Source: Candidatus Thiodiazotropha endoloripes (GTDB lineage: Bacteria; Pseudomonadota; Gammaproteobacteria; Chromatiales; Chromatiaceae). From it: a DNA stretch of 64,000 nucleotides. The DNA is taken from contig NZ_LVJW01000003.1 of NCBI RefSeq assembly GCF_001708965.1, positions 868,001 through 932,000 of the forward strand, written 5' to 3'. Shown in pieces: positions 8,256 through 17,436 of the stretch (within the stretch, counting starts at the first letter, position 1; each line of letters begins with the position of its first letter). A program made the translations under genes and the position numbers. A model generated the notes under the pieces. The model ran no database searches. It was not told the origin of the DNA and worked only from the letters and a program-made list of their open reading frames with translations.

Positions 8256-8588
8256 ATGAGTTTCTTTATTTCCGATGCCATGGCGGAAGCGGCACCCGCC
8301 ACCGGTCAGGCTGATGCGATTACCGGTTTACTGCCATTGGTGATCTTTGGCGCAGTTCTCTATTTCCTGATGATCCGTCCCCAGATCAAACGTCAGAAAG
8401 AGCATAAAAAGCTGGTTGAGAGTCTGTCGAAAGGGGATGAAGTGGTCACCGCCGGTGGCGTAGCCGGAAAGATTTCCGATCTGGGTGAGAACTTTATCCT
8501 GGTCGAAATCTCTGAAGGCACTGAAGTCAAGGTCCGCCGCTCGGCTGTGGAGACCGTAATGCCCAAGGGGTCACTGAAAGAGCTCTAG
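8256..8588 (+). CDS. yajC: Preprotein translocase accessory subunit YajC
   Basis: A 110-residue protein with start ATG 8256, nine bases after GAGAGG; an in-frame TTG at 8247 is less likely. It has a short periplasmic N-terminus, one membrane segment (LLPLVIFGAVLYFLMIRPQ) and a cytoplasmic domain with the family block RPQ.KRQKEHKKLVESLSKGDEVVTAGG. YajC binds SecDF and the SecYEG translocon in the inner membrane. The order yajC-secD-secF is the standard one. The tgt and queA genes that commonly precede yajC in gammaproteobacteria are absent here; the DUF3570 gene is upstream instead. Confidence 0.97.
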   Translation: MSFFISDAMAEAAPATGQADAITGLLPLVIFGAVLYFLMIRPQIKRQKEHKKLVESLSKGDEVVTAGGVAGKISDLGENFILVEISEGTEVKVRRSAVETVMPKGSLKEL

Positions 8589-8663
8589 TCCTCCTCAGGC
8601 AAGCAGGGGCAGCCTCTGTGGGTTGCCCATTTATCGATGGCAAAACTGAATTAGAAAAACACA

Positions 8664-10517
8664 ATGAACCAATATCCAATTTGGAAGAATCTGATGGTTC
8701 TGGTGGTGGTCCTGCTGGGTGCGTTGTACGCGCTGCCCAACCTGTTCGGTCAGGATCCCTCCATGGAGATCTCGGCAACCCGTGATGCGGTGGTGGACCA
8801 AACCACCCAGAGTCGGGTCGAACAGGCACTGCAGCAGTTGGGCATCAGTGTCAAACGGATGGAGATGCAGCAGCAGAAACTGCTGGTACGTTTCAACTCC
8901 TCGGAAGATCAGCTGAAAGCGATGGATCACATCGCCGCAGCCCTGGGAGAAGACTATACTCCGGCGCTGACTCTGGCCCCCGATCTGCCCGACTGGCTGA
9001 TCGGTGTGGGTGCGGAACCCATGTATCTGGGTCTCGATCTGCGAGGTGGTATCCACGTGCTGATCGATGTGGACATGGAGTCCGCCATCACCCAGGCGGC
9101 CGAGCGTTACAGCAGCGATATCCGGACCCTGCTGAGGGAAGAGAAGCTGCGCTATGTCCGCATCAGCCGTGAAGATGAACGGGTTGTGGTGAAATTCAAT
9201 ACCGCTGAAAAGCGGGATCAGGCGATCGAACTGATCGGCAACGAATTTCGCAACCTGAATGTCAAGGATATCGACCAGGAGGAGGCCTTCCTGGTGGAGG
9301 TCAGCCTCTCCCCGGCTGAGAAGCAGGAAGTTCAACGATTTGCCCTGCAGCAGAACATCACCACCCTGCGTAATCGTGTCAACGCCCTGGGTATCTCAGA
9401 GCCTTCCATCCAGCAGCAGGGGGTACGACGTATCGTGGTCCAGCTCCCCGGTGCCCAGGATCCCGGCAAGGTGAAGGAGATTCTCGGTGCCACTGCCACC
9501 CTGGAGTATCGTCTGGCGGATACCGAACACAGTGTCGAGGATGCGGTCAACGGGCGTGTGCCACCAGGCGCCAGCCTCTACTACGAGCGTGATGGTCGAC
9601 CGGTATTGCTGAAAAAACGGGTGATCGTTACCGGTAATCAGATTGTTGACGCCTCCTCAGGCCTGGATCAGCAGACCGGCTCACCCGCTGTGTTTGTCAG
9701 TCTGGACGGGGTTGGCGCCAAGCGTATGCGGCGCATGACCAACGAAAATGTCGGCCGGCCGATGGCGGTGGTGTTCATCGAGAACCGCACCACCACCCGT
9801 ATGGTCGACGGCAAGGCGGTGAAAGTGAAACGCAAGGTGGAGGAGGTCATCTCCATCGCCACCATTCGCGAACCCTTTGGCCGTCGCTTCCAGACCACCG
9901 GACTCGACACCACGGAAGAGGCTCGGGATCTGGCCCTGTTACTGCGCGCCGGTGCCTTGGCCGCACCGATCGAAATCGTCGAGGAGCGGACCATCGGACC
10001 CAGCCTGGGACAGGACAGTATCGACCAGGGCTTTGCCTCTGTGATGATCGGTCTGGCGCTGGTGATGGTCTTCATGGCGATCTATTACCGGGTATTCGGA
10101 CTGGTGGCGGATATGGCCCTGGTGATGAATCTGGTGTTGATCGTTGCCATTCTGTCGATGCTGCAGGCCACACTGACACTGCCGGGTATTGCCGGTATCG
10201 TGCTCACCGTCGGTATGGCGGTGGATGCCAACGTGTTGATCTTCCAGCGTATCCGTGAGGAGATCGCCAACGGCAATTCACCCCAGGCGAGTATTCAGGC
10301 CGGTTATGAGAAGGCTTTTTCAACCATCATCGATGCCAACATCACCACCCTGATCGCGGCGGTGGTGCTATTCAGTTTCGGTACCGGTCCGATCAAAGGT
10401 TTCGCCGTAACCCTGGCGATCGGTATTTTAACCTCCATGTTTACCGCCATTATCGGCACGCGTGCCGTGATCAATTGGATCTACGGCCGTAAGCGCGTGC
10501 AATCCCTGGCGATTTGA
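8664..10517 (+). CDS. secD: Protein translocase subunit SecD
   Basis: A 617-residue membrane protein that uses the proton-motive force with SecF to complete protein export. The N-terminal membrane segment is followed by the conserved periplasmic motif YLGLDLRGGIHVLIDVD, a long P1 domain, and from about residue 440 the RND-like membrane half with motifs SLGQDSIDQG and GMAVDANVLIFQRIREE. Length equals that of Escherichia coli SecD (615). It lies 75 bp downstream of yajC and 13 bp upstream of secF. Confidence 0.98.
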   Translation: MNQYPIWKNLMVLVVVLLGALYALPNLFGQDPSMEISATRDAVVDQTTQSRVEQALQQLGISVKRMEMQQQKLLVRFNSSEDQLKAMDHIAAALGEDYTPALTLAPDLPDWLIGVGAEPMYLGLDLRGGIHVLIDVDMESAITQAAERYSSDIRTLLREEKLRYVRISREDERVVVKFNTAEKRDQAIELIGNEFRNLNVKDIDQEEAFLVEVSLSPAEKQEVQRFALQQNITTLRNRVNALGISEPSIQQQGVRRIVVQLPGAQDPGKVKEILGATATLEYRLADTEHSVEDAVNGRVPPGASLYYERDGRPVLLKKRVIVTGNQIVDASSGLDQQTGSPAVFVSLDGVGAKRMRRMTNENVGRPMAVVFIENRTTTRMVDGKAVKVKRKVEEVISIATIREPFGRRFQTTGLDTTEEARDLALLLRAGALAAPIEIVEERTIGPSLGQDSIDQGFASVMIGLALVMVFMAIYYRVFGLVADMALVMNLVLIVAILSMLQATLTLPGIAGIVLTVGMAVDANVLIFQRIREEIANGNSPQASIQAGYEKAFSTIIDANITTLIAAVVLFSFGTGPIKGFAVTLAIGILTSMFTAIIGTRAVINWIYGRKRVQSLAI

Positions 10518-10530
10518 AGAGGCTAAACAG

Positions 10531-11466
10531 ATGCAGATATTGAAAAAAGGCACTTATCTCGATTTGATGGGGAAACGCAAGCTGGCGATCTATTTCTCCT
10601 CTGTGCTGCTGCTGATCGCACTGGGTGCGATCATCGCGCGGGGGCTCAACCTGGGCATCGACTTCACCGGTGGTACCCTGGTCGAGGTGAAATACCCCGA
10701 GGCGATTGAGCTTGCGGTCGTTCGCGAGGCGCTGGATAAGGATGGTTTCTCGGAAGCGGTGGTACAGCACTTCGGCACCCCTCAGGAGGTGTTGGTCAGA
10801 CTGGCTCCCCAGGATGGGATGGAGAGTGCCGAGCTGAGTGATCGCGCCTTCCGCGCCATGCAGGGCATTACTTCAGAGGCTGAACTGCGACGGGTGGAGT
10901 TTGTCGGTCCCCAGGTGGGTGAAGAGCTTACCGAGAAGGGTGGCCTGGCCATGCTCTACGCTTTGATTGGCATTCTGATCTACGTCGGTTTGCGGTTTGA
11001 GTACCGTTTTGCGGTCGGTTCGGTGATCGCCCTGGTACATGACGTATTGATCACGGTCGGCTTCTTTGCCCTGTTTCACGTGGAGTTCGATCTGCCGGTC
11101 CTGGCTGCGGTACTGGCGGTGATCGGTTACTCCCTCAACGATACCATCGTGGTGTTTGATCGCATCCGTGAGAATTTTCGCAAGATGCGCAAAGGGGAGA
11201 CGGTCGAGATCATCAACACCTCGGTCAATCAGACCCTCTCCAGAACATTGATCACTTCCGGTACCACCTTGCTGGTGTTGATCGCTCTGTTCCTGTTCGG
11301 TGGTGAGATCATTCACGGTTTCGCCCTGGCCTTGATCGTGGGTGTGGTGATCGGTACCTACTCATCCATCTATGTCGCCAGTAGTTCAGTGATATCCATG
11401 GGCGTCAGCCGGGCCGATCTGATGCCGGTGAAGAAGGATGATGAGGTGGTGGATGAAACGCCCTGA
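10531..11466 (+). CDS. secF: Protein translocase subunit SecF
   Basis: A 311-residue partner of SecD with the first membrane segment, the signature LGIDFTGGTLVEVKYP, and the C-terminal membrane domain with GYSLNDTIVVFDRIREN. Length matches E. coli SecF (323). It is 13 bp after secD, so both come from one message. A GC-rich dyad (ACGCCC/GGGCGT, 11458-11474) overlaps its stop codon but has no T-run. The C-terminal tail is acidic and short. Confidence 0.98.
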   Translation: MQILKKGTYLDLMGKRKLAIYFSSVLLLIALGAIIARGLNLGIDFTGGTLVEVKYPEAIELAVVREALDKDGFSEAVVQHFGTPQEVLVRLAPQDGMESAELSDRAFRAMQGITSEAELRRVEFVGPQVGEELTEKGGLAMLYALIGILIYVGLRFEYRFAVGSVIALVHDVLITVGFFALFHVEFDLPVLAAVLAVIGYSLNDTIVVFDRIRENFRKMRKGETVEIINTSVNQTLSRTLITSGTTLLVLIALFLFGGEIIHGFALALIVGVVIGTYSSIYVASSSVISMGVSRADLMPVKKDDEVVDETP

Positions 11467-11522
11467 GGGGGCGTAAGAGGGAGAGTATTCCACAAGCCGA
11501 TGCAGAACAGATCGGTTCTTGA

Positions 11523-11578
11523 TTACTGGTTGAAGTTGATTGCAGGTCCATATATGACGGGCCTGCAATCACCAGTAA
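11523..11578. repeat. Long two-part hairpin between convergent genes
   Basis: TTACTGGT (11523-11530) pairs with ACCAGTAA (11571-11578), and inside it GATTGCAGG (11538-11546) pairs with CCTGCAATC (11562-11570). This gives a 17-bp interrupted stem with a 7-nt one-sided bulge (11531-11537) and a 15-nt loop. It lies in the convergent gap between secF and the small minus-strand gene at 11595. It could act as a bidirectional terminator or as a structured RNA; no T-run follows on either strand. Confidence 0.45.
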
Positions 11579-11594
11579 GCGATGTGATTCGCTG

Positions 11595-11798
11595 TTACTT
11601 CTGCTGCAATTTTTTACCGCTTCGTATCGCCTCCGTCTTCTCGTCATGTGAGGTCATTAAGATCTCGGCCGATGATGTTTCCAGGCACTCTTTCCCTAAC
11701 TGCATTGAGACATCCATCAGTCCACTCATCACATCACGCATGACCAGCTCAAGCGCTCGGTCACTCAGAGTTTTCTTTTTTTTAAGGTCTTCTAGCAT
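11595..11798 (-). CDS. Small charged hypothetical protein
   Basis: A possible 67-residue protein, rich in Lys, Glu and Ser, probably helical, starting MLEDLKKKKTLSDRALEL. No signal peptide, membrane segment or known motif is seen. It occupies most of the 454-bp gap between secF and suhB. The composition is more protein-like than the overlapping plus-strand frame, but no clear Shine-Dalgarno sequence precedes ATG 11798. I do not recognise a family, and the call rests on frame openness and composition only. Confidence 0.4.
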   Translation of the reverse strand: MLEDLKKKKTLSDRALELVMRDVMSGLMDVSMQLGKECLETSSAEILMTSHDEKTEAIRSGKKLQQK

Positions 11799-11920
11799 CT
11801 GCGATTGCCCATCCGGGTGAGAGGTTGTCTACACTCCAACTAACGGTTATTTGGGGCAATTCTTGAGCAGCAGATCGGCGACTATCTGCAATCTGTGAAC
11901 CTGGTTCTTACGCCTGGGAA

Positions 11921-12718
11921 TTAAGCGGTGAGTTTGTCGTCCAGGTGGGGGCGGATGCGTCTCAGCATGGCGTTATGGACCTTCACATTGCCGGCTATCA
12001 CATTACCGGTTTCCAGGAAGCGTTCTCCACCACCAATATCGGTGACCAGGCCACCGGCTTCCCGGACCAGTACGGCGCCGGCGGCAAAGTCCCATTCACT
12101 GAGACCCAGTTCCCAGAAACCGTCCGTCCGGCCTGCGGCCAGGTAGGCGAAATCGAGGGCGGCTGAGCCTGGGCGACGGATACCGGCGCTCTCTTTGATC
12201 AGATCACGCAGCATACCCATGTAGTTCTCTTCGAACCGGAAGTCCCGGTAGGGGAGTCCGGTGCCCAGCAGGGCGCCATCCAGACTCTTGCGTTGGGAGA
12301 CCCTGATTTTATGATCGTTCAGTAGAGCCCCTTGACCACGGCTGGCGGTGAACATCTCTTCATTGATCGGATCATAGACCACGCCGAGCTCCAGGCGGCC
12401 TTTGACCTTCAGCGCAATGGAGATGGCAAACTGGGGGAAGCCGTGCAGAAAATTGGTGGTGCCGTCGAGGGGATCGATGACCCACTGATAGTCGTCACCG
12501 GCCTGATGGCCACTCTCTTCAGCGAGAATGCCATGGCTGGGAAACTTCTCCCGCAACACATTGATGATGGCGGCTTCCGCATTGCGGTCCACTTCGGTGA
12601 CGAAGTCGTTACTGCCTTTGTCGGCGATGGTCAGTCGGTCGACCCGATTGAAGTTGCGGGTGATCACCTTACTGGCCTCGCGGGCAGCACGTACAGCTAT
12701 ATTTACCATGGGATTCAT
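11921..12718 (-). CDS. suhB: Inositol-1-monophosphatase family protein SuhB
   Basis: A 265-residue protein from ATG 12718 (MNPMVNIAVRAARE), matching the E. coli SuhB N-terminus and length (267); the frame is open further upstream to 12871 but that extension is not conserved. Metal-binding motifs of the Li-sensitive phosphatase family are visible: LAEESG, DPLDGTTNFLHGFP and, near the C-terminus, SEWDFAAGAVLVREAGG. The family hydrolyses inositol monophosphate, and SuhB in E. coli also joins the rRNA antitermination complex with NusA. Divergent from trmJ, as in many gammaproteobacteria. Confidence 0.96.
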   Translation of the reverse strand: MNPMVNIAVRAAREASKVITRNFNRVDRLTIADKGSNDFVTEVDRNAEAAIINVLREKFPSHGILAEESGHQAGDDYQWVIDPLDGTTNFLHGFPQFAISIALKVKGRLELGVVYDPINEEMFTASRGQGALLNDHKIRVSQRKSLDGALLGTGLPYRDFRFEENYMGMLRDLIKESAGIRRPGSAALDFAYLAAGRTDGFWELGLSEWDFAAGAVLVREAGGLVTDIGGGERFLETGNVIAGNVKVHNAMLRRIRPHLDDKLTA

Positions 12719-12956
12719 GGGCGGCGAGGATACAGCATGTGGCTGGCGGGATAAACACTTTCTTCCGGATCCCAATCCCCCGGCGATGAAATCTCTCCTT
12801 TTCAGGACTTCAAGTCTGCCCTGACCAGTCGAAATCCGATCTCGGCGGGCACACCTTGCGGTCAGTGCCATAAAAATGCCTGCTGTAGGGCAGAGACTCG
12901 ATGAGGGCCTAGAGCGGCTACAATCGAATCATCGATTCAGGTAATCTTACCCGGTT

Positions 12957-13682
12957 ATGCTGAACAATATCCGAATCGTGCTGGTCGATACCAGCCACCC
13001 GGGCAATATCGGTGCTGTTGCCAGGGCGATGAAAAACATGTGCCTCTCCCAACTCTATCTGGTCAATCCGCTGCAGTTTCCTGATGCGGAAGCCACCTCC
13101 CGTGCTTCCGGAGCCGATGACCTGCTTGATCGGGCCAAGGTTGTGGAGACGCTGGATCAGGCACTCGATGGCTGCCGTCTGGTGGTCGGCACCAGTGCCC
13201 GGGCCCGAACCGTCAACTGGCCCGTCACATCCCCCAGAGAGTCGGCGCAAAAGCTGGTGGCCGAGGCGGAACTGGGGGATGTGTCATTGGTTTTCGGTCG
13301 GGAGCGCTCCGGTCTCACCAACAGCGAACTGGATCGTTGCACTTTTCTGGTACACATCCCCACCAATCAGGAGTACAGCTCTCTCAACCTCGGCATGGCA
13401 GTTCAGGTGTTGAGCTACGAGGTCTATCTGGCGAACTTGCAGAAGACCCCAGCCGAGGCAGAACCAGCCAGGGATCTGGCCACCGCGGATATGCTGCAGA
13501 GCTTCCACAGTCACCTGGAACAGGCGCTTGATGATATCGGTTTTACCGATACACGGCAGTCGGAAAAACTGCTCAGACGACTGCGCAGTCTGTTTCAACG
13601 GGCGCGGCTCGACAAAGACGAGGTCAACATCCTGCGGGGTATTTTCAGTGCGATGCAGGGGCGTAAATCGATGCGCCGTTAG
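12957..13682 (+). CDS. trmJ: tRNA (cytidine/uridine-32 2'-O)-methyltransferase TrmJ
   Basis: A 241-residue SPOUT-class methyltransferase. The start LNNIRIVLVDTSHPGNIGAVA carries the N-terminal Asn/Gly substrate loop of TrmJ. The SAM-binding trefoil knot is seen in LVFGRERSGLTNSEL and in IPTNQEYSSLNLGMAVQVLSYE. TrmJ methylates the ribose of position 32 in several tRNAs in the cytoplasm. It stands between suhB and the cysE-isc block, the usual gammaproteobacterial order. The C-terminal 80 residues are the helical dimerisation tail. Confidence 0.97.
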   Translation: MLNNIRIVLVDTSHPGNIGAVARAMKNMCLSQLYLVNPLQFPDAEATSRASGADDLLDRAKVVETLDQALDGCRLVVGTSARARTVNWPVTSPRESAQKLVAEAELGDVSLVFGRERSGLTNSELDRCTFLVHIPTNQEYSSLNLGMAVQVLSYEVYLANLQKTPAEAEPARDLATADMLQSFHSHLEQALDDIGFTDTRQSEKLLRRLRSLFQRARLDKDEVNILRGIFSAMQGRKSMRR

Positions 13683-13925
13683 GCGGATCGGAAATCATAC
13701 CTTTTCGCTCTTTGGGATCAAGTTAATATATCTTATAAAAACAAATAGTTAGCTTGTTGTCTCATGGCTGGTATGGAACTCGATTGATCAATACCCTAGT
13801 ATTTTGTGCGGGATTGTGGATAATCTGCTCCCCTCATGCCACCATTATGCTTATGGAACCTCTGTTTCATACCGGATCCGGCCTGTAGTTAAAGACAGCC
13901 CGATTGCACTTTCTGGACGCATAGA

Positions 13926-14792
13926 GTGACCTCACCGTTAACACAACCAGTCGTAGGTAAGCAGTTGCAAGAATCAGGAGAACGTAAAGTTTCACGCTGG
14001 AAAGAGGATATCCAGAGTGTTTTCGAGCGTGATCCTGCCGCCCGCAATGCCTTTGAGGTGATCACCACCTACCCGGGTGTGCATGCGGTGATCTTTCATC
14101 GTCTCTCACACGGATTATGGAATCTGGGGCTGAAGTGGCTGGCGCGGATCATCTCCAATCTCGCCAGATTGCTGACCGGGATTGAGATCCATCCGGGAGC
14201 GGTGATCGGAAGACGGTTTTTTATCGATCACGGCATGGGTGTGGTGATTGGTGAGACAGCGGTGATCGGTGACGATTGCACCCTCTATCATGGCGTGACC
14301 CTCGGTGGCACCAGTTGGGAGAAGGGTAAACGACACCCGACCCTGCACAACGATGTGGTGGTTGGTGCCGGTGCCAAGGTGCTCGGCCCGATCGAGGTCG
14401 GTGAAGGGGCCAGGATCGGTTCCAACGCGGTGGTGGTGAAAGATGTTCCTGAAGGGGCCACGGTTGTGGGTGTCCCCGGCAAGTTGATTACACCGAGTAA
14501 GCCTGAGACCAATGGCCACCGGGAAGAGATCGCCAAAAAGATTGGTTTCGACGCCTATGGCGCAACCAAGGATGCCACCGATCCAGTGGCCCATGCCATC
14601 AATTGCATGCTGGATCATATCCACGTCATGGACAATAAGATGCAGTCGATGTGCGAGGCGATGAAGAAGCTCGGTATCGATGAGGATGGCACCCGGCTGC
14701 CGGATCTGGATTCCTGCGAGATCATCTCCACAGCAGATGAGCTGAAAAAGTTGGATGAGGTATCCACCGAAGCTGAGAAAACCACCGAATGA
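13926..14792 (+). CDS. cysE: Serine O-acetyltransferase CysE
   Basis: A 288-residue enzyme making O-acetylserine from serine and acetyl-CoA, the first step of cysteine synthesis. The N-terminal helical domain contains [19 protein letters not shown]. The left-handed hexapeptide-repeat domain follows: [41 protein letters not shown] and VPGKLI. GTG 13926 is the only reasonable upstream start and has a weak ribosome-binding site; in-frame TTG 13965 is an alternative. The C-terminal 80 residues beyond the hexapeptide domain are charged and longer than in the short CysE type. Placed before iscR, it provides cysteine next to the cysteine desulfurase operon, an arrangement common in bacteria. Confidence 0.96.
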   Translation: MTSPLTQPVVGKQLQESGERKVSRWKEDIQSVFERDPAARNAFEVITTYPGVHAVIFHRLSHGLWNLGLKWLARIISNLARLLTGIEIHPGAVIGRRFFIDHGMGVVIGETAVIGDDCTLYHGVTLGGTSWEKGKRHPTLHNDVVVGAGAKVLGPIEVGEGARIGSNAVVVKDVPEGATVVGVPGKLITPSKPETNGHREEIAKKIGFDAYGATKDATDPVAHAINCMLDHIHVMDNKMQSMCEAMKKLGIDEDGTRLPDLDSCEIISTADELKKLDEVSTEAEKTTE

Positions 14793-14802
14793 TCAGGGTG
14801 GG

Positions 14803-14836
14803 ATAATCTTGACTAATTTGGTTGGGAATGTATATT
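14803..14836 (+). promoter_or_regulatory. iscR promoter with probable type 1 IscR-binding site
   Basis: TTGACT (14809-14814) and TATATT (14831-14836) form a sigma-70 promoter with a 16-bp spacer, 32 bp before the iscR start. The stretch 14803-14829 (ATAATCTTGACTAATTTGGT, then TGGGAAT) resembles the known E. coli type 1 IscR site, which also overlaps the -35 box. By analogy, [2Fe-2S]-IscR would repress its own operon here. Confidence 0.7.
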
Positions 14837-14867
14837 AGCGTTTGGAAATATTCATGGAGCTGACGAA

Positions 14868-15371
14868 GTGAAGCTGACCACAAAAGGCCGTTATGCGGTG
14901 ACTGCAATGTTGGATCTTTCACTCCATTATGGAGAGGGTCCGATCACCTTGGCGGATATTGCTCAACGGCAGGGTATCTCGCTCTCATATCTGGAGCAGC
15001 TGTTTTCACGCTTACGCAAAAAATCCCTGGTTGCCAGTGTTCGCGGACCCGGTGGCGGATACAGCCTGGGACGCAATGCAAATGAGATCTTCGTTGGCGA
15101 AGTCATCTCTGCGGTTGATGAGAATATCGACACCACTCGCTGTAACGGCGCCCACAACTGCCAGAACAATGAACGTTGTCTGACCCACGATCTGTGGTCA
15201 GATTTGAGTAATCAGATATACGGCTATCTCAACAAAATAAGCCTTCAGGATTTAATGGACCGTCAGGCGGTTCGTGAAGTAGCAGAGCGACAGGGACAAC
15301 CGGAGCAGGAAGCGAATCCGGGCATGGATGTTTCAATGACAGATATGTCCAGCGGTCCTGCCGGGGCCTGA
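14868..15371 (+). CDS. iscR: Fe-S cluster-responsive regulator IscR
   Basis: A 167-residue Rrf2-family winged-helix regulator. GTG 14868 is the start (GGAG eight bases upstream), giving [17 protein letters not shown]. The recognition helix region [14 protein letters not shown] is followed by the cluster ligands Cys92, Cys98 and Cys104 with His107, all at the same numbers as in E. coli IscR. It senses Fe-S status through a [2Fe-2S] cluster and controls the isc operon. The C-terminal 20 residues are low-complexity and variable. It is first gene of iscRSUA, 24 bp before iscS. Confidence 0.98.
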   Translation: MKLTTKGRYAVTAMLDLSLHYGEGPITLADIAQRQGISLSYLEQLFSRLRKKSLVASVRGPGGGYSLGRNANEIFVGEVISAVDENIDTTRCNGAHNCQNNERCLTHDLWSDLSNQIYGYLNKISLQDLMDRQAVREVAERQGQPEQEANPGMDVSMTDMSSGPAGA

Positions 15372-15395
15372 TCAGTTCTAGAGTCGGAGTTTGAG

Positions 15396-16610
15396 ATGAA
15401 GTTACCCATATACATGGATTATTCGGCAACCACGCCGGTTGATCCCCGTGTTGCGGAATTGATGTGCAGCTATCTGACACCGGATGGTGATTTCGGCAAT
15501 CCTGCCTCTCGCTCCCACGCCTTTGGCTGGGCTGCCGACGAGGCGGTTGGCAAGGCCCGGCAACAGGTGGCGGATCTGGTCAATGCCGATCCGAAAGAGA
15601 TCGTCTGGACCTCCGGCGCGACCGAGTCCAACAACCTGGCGATCAAAGGTGTTGCTGAGTTCTACGTCAAGAAGGGCCGCCACATCATTACCTGCAAGAC
15701 CGAACATAAAGCGGTACTCGATACCTGCCGACAGCTTGAGCGTCAGGGTTATGAAATCACCTATCTCGATCCTGAGCCGAACGGCCTGATCGATCTGCAG
15801 AAGCTTGAATCGTCCCTGCGGGAAGAGACCATTCTGGTCTCCATCATGCACGTCAACAATGAGATCGGTGTGATCCAGAACATCGAAGCGATCGGCGAGC
15901 TGACCCGTGAACGCAAGATACTGCTGCATGTGGATGCCGCGCAGAGTGCCGGTAAGGTGCCGATCGATCTGCAGAACCTGAAGGTCGATCTGATGTCCTT
16001 CTCCGCACATAAAATCTATGGACCCAAAGGCATCGGTGCCCTCTACGTGAGGCGCAAGCCGAGAGTCCGTCTGGAGGCCCAGACCCATGGCGGTGGCCAT
16101 GAGCGGGGGATGCGTTCCGGTACGTTGGCAACCCATCAGATCGTCGGCATGGGTGAGGCATTCCGCCTGGCCCAGCAGGAGATGGCCGCTGAGAACGAAC
16201 GAATTCTCGGCCTCCGGCAACGACTCTGGGACGGTATCAAGGATATGGAAGAGGTCTACCTGAATGGTGACGAGAGCCATCGTGTGGCCGGTAACCTGAA
16301 CGTCAGTTTTGCGTTTGTCGAGGGGGAATCCCTGATCATGGCGCTTAAGGATCTGGCGGTTTCTTCAGGATCCGCCTGCACCTCAGCCAGTCTCGAACCG
16401 AGTTATGTACTGCGCGCACTGGGGCGTGAGGATGAGCTGGCGCACAGCTCGATCCGCTTTACCCTGGGACGCTTTTCCACGGTGGAAGAGGTGGATTACG
16501 CGATCAACAAGATCCGTAGCGAAGTGGAGCGACTGCGGGAGCTGTCGCCGTTATGGGAGATGTTCAAGGACGGCATCGACCTGAAATCAATTCAATGGGC
16601 TGCGCACTAG
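15396..16610 (+). CDS. iscS: Cysteine desulfurase IscS
   Basis: A 404-residue PLP enzyme that removes sulfur from cysteine as a persulfide for IscU, thiolation of tRNA and other uses. Visible features: start [19 protein letters not shown], the PLP-lysine block [12 protein letters not shown] (Lys206), and the mobile active-site loop [10 protein letters not shown] with the catalytic Cys328. The C-terminal segment [18 protein letters not shown] is the IscU/ferredoxin docking region. Length equals E. coli IscS (404), so no truncation. Confidence 0.98.
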   Translation: MKLPIYMDYSATTPVDPRVAELMCSYLTPDGDFGNPASRSHAFGWAADEAVGKARQQVADLVNADPKEIVWTSGATESNNLAIKGVAEFYVKKGRHIITCKTEHKAVLDTCRQLERQGYEITYLDPEPNGLIDLQKLESSLREETILVSIMHVNNEIGVIQNIEAIGELTRERKILLHVDAAQSAGKVPIDLQNLKVDLMSFSAHKIYGPKGIGALYVRRKPRVRLEAQTHGGGHERGMRSGTLATHQIVGMGEAFRLAQQEMAAENERILGLRQRLWDGIKDMEEVYLNGDESHRVAGNLNVSFAFVEGESLIMALKDLAVSSGSACTSASLEPSYVLRALGREDELAHSSIRFTLGRFSTVEEVDYAINKIRSEVERLRELSPLWEMFKDGIDLKSIQWAAH

Positions 16611-16633
16611 GCGCGTCATTACGAGGTTAGATT

Positions 16634-17017
16634 ATGGCTTACAGTGACAAGGTCCTGGATCATTATGAAAATCCACGTAACGTGGGTGCCTTCGATAAAG
16701 ATGACACTCAAATCGGTACCGGTATGGTCGGAGCGCCGGCCTGTGGCGATGTGATGCGTCTGCAGATCAAGGTCAATGACGATGGTGTGATCGAAGATGC
16801 CCGGTTCAAAACCTATGGTTGTGGCTCTGCGATCGCATCCAGCAGTCTGCTGACCGAATGGGTCAAGGGTAAAACCCTGGAGCAGGCGCAGGAGATCAAG
16901 AATTCAGAAATCGCCGAAGAGCTGGCTCTGCCGCCGGTCAAGGTTCACTGCTCGGTTTTGGCGGAAGACGCCATCAAGGCCGCGATCAAGGACTATTCGG
17001 ACAAAAACGAGAAATAA
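16634..17017 (+). CDS. iscU: Fe-S cluster scaffold protein IscU
   Basis: A 127-residue scaffold on which [2Fe-2S] clusters are built with sulfur from IscS. The three ligand cysteines are present in PACGDVM (Cys37), TYGCGSA (Cys63) and VHCSVLAEDA (Cys106), with Asp39. The LPPVK motif bound by HscA precedes Cys106. Length is nearly that of E. coli IscU (128). It is 23 bp after iscS. Confidence 0.98.
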   Translation: MAYSDKVLDHYENPRNVGAFDKDDTQIGTGMVGAPACGDVMRLQIKVNDDGVIEDARFKTYGCGSAIASSSLLTEWVKGKTLEQAQEIKNSEIAEELALPPVKVHCSVLAEDAIKAAIKDYSDKNEK

Positions 17018-17056
17018 TTTCGGCACTGTTCCCTGCCGATCTGATAGAGTAGAGAC

Positions 17057-17380
17057 ATGGGTATCACGATCACAGAAGCCGCCGCACAGCGTGTACAGAA
17101 CTTCCTCACCAATCGGGGGAAGGGAATCGGCATTCGTCTGGGTGTCCGCACCTCAGGTTGCTCCGGCATGGCTTACGAAATGGAGTTCGTCGATGAAATA
17201 CACGATGATGACCAGGTGTTTGAAGACCGGGGAGTGAAGGTCATCATCGATGAGAAAAGCCTGGTCTATCTGGATGGCACCGAGGTGGATTATGCCCGGG
17301 AGGGGTTGAACGAAGGCTTCAAGTTCAACAATCCCAACGCCAGTGGCGAATGTGGTTGCGGTGAAAGTTTCACGGTTTAG
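17057..17380 (+). CDS. iscA: A-type Fe-S carrier IscA
   Basis: A 107-residue A-type carrier that accepts clusters or iron and passes them to target apoproteins. Ligand cysteines Cys35 ([10 protein letters not shown]) and Cys99/Cys101 (GECGCGESF) match the E. coli numbering exactly. The start ATG 17057 gives [13 protein letters not shown]. It is the last gene before an intrinsic terminator at 17405-17432. Confidence 0.98.
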   Translation: MGITITEAAAQRVQNFLTNRGKGIGIRLGVRTSGCSGMAYEMEFVDEIHDDDQVFEDRGVKVIIDEKSLVYLDGTEVDYAREGLNEGFKFNNPNASGECGCGESFTV

Positions 17381-17404
17381 AACATCATTAACAAAGGATA
17401 AGGG

Positions 17405-17432
17405 ACGGCTGCCTTAGGGCAGCCGTTTTTTT
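17405..17432 (+). terminator. Intrinsic terminator inside the isc operon, abutting hscB
   Basis: ACGGCTGCC (17405-17413) pairs perfectly with GGCAGCCGT (17418-17426) around a TTAG loop, and a run of seven T (17426-17432) follows. This is a textbook rho-independent terminator. It lies 25 bp after the iscA stop and ends four bases before the hscB ATG (17437), so it splits iscRSUA from hscBA-fdx-iscX. Purine-rich AAAGGA and AGGGA stretches lie just before the stem (17393-17405). Confidence 0.85.
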
Positions 17433-17436
17433 CGAT

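Noticed and set aside
11458-11474. GC-rich dyad at the secF stop as a terminator
   Set aside because: Only 6 bp of stem and no T-run; the larger hairpin at 11523-11578 is a better candidate 3' element.
12719-12871. N-terminal extension of the suhB frame
   Set aside because: The first 51 codons have no Shine-Dalgarno sequence and do not match SuhB, whereas ATG 12718 gives the expected N-terminus and length.
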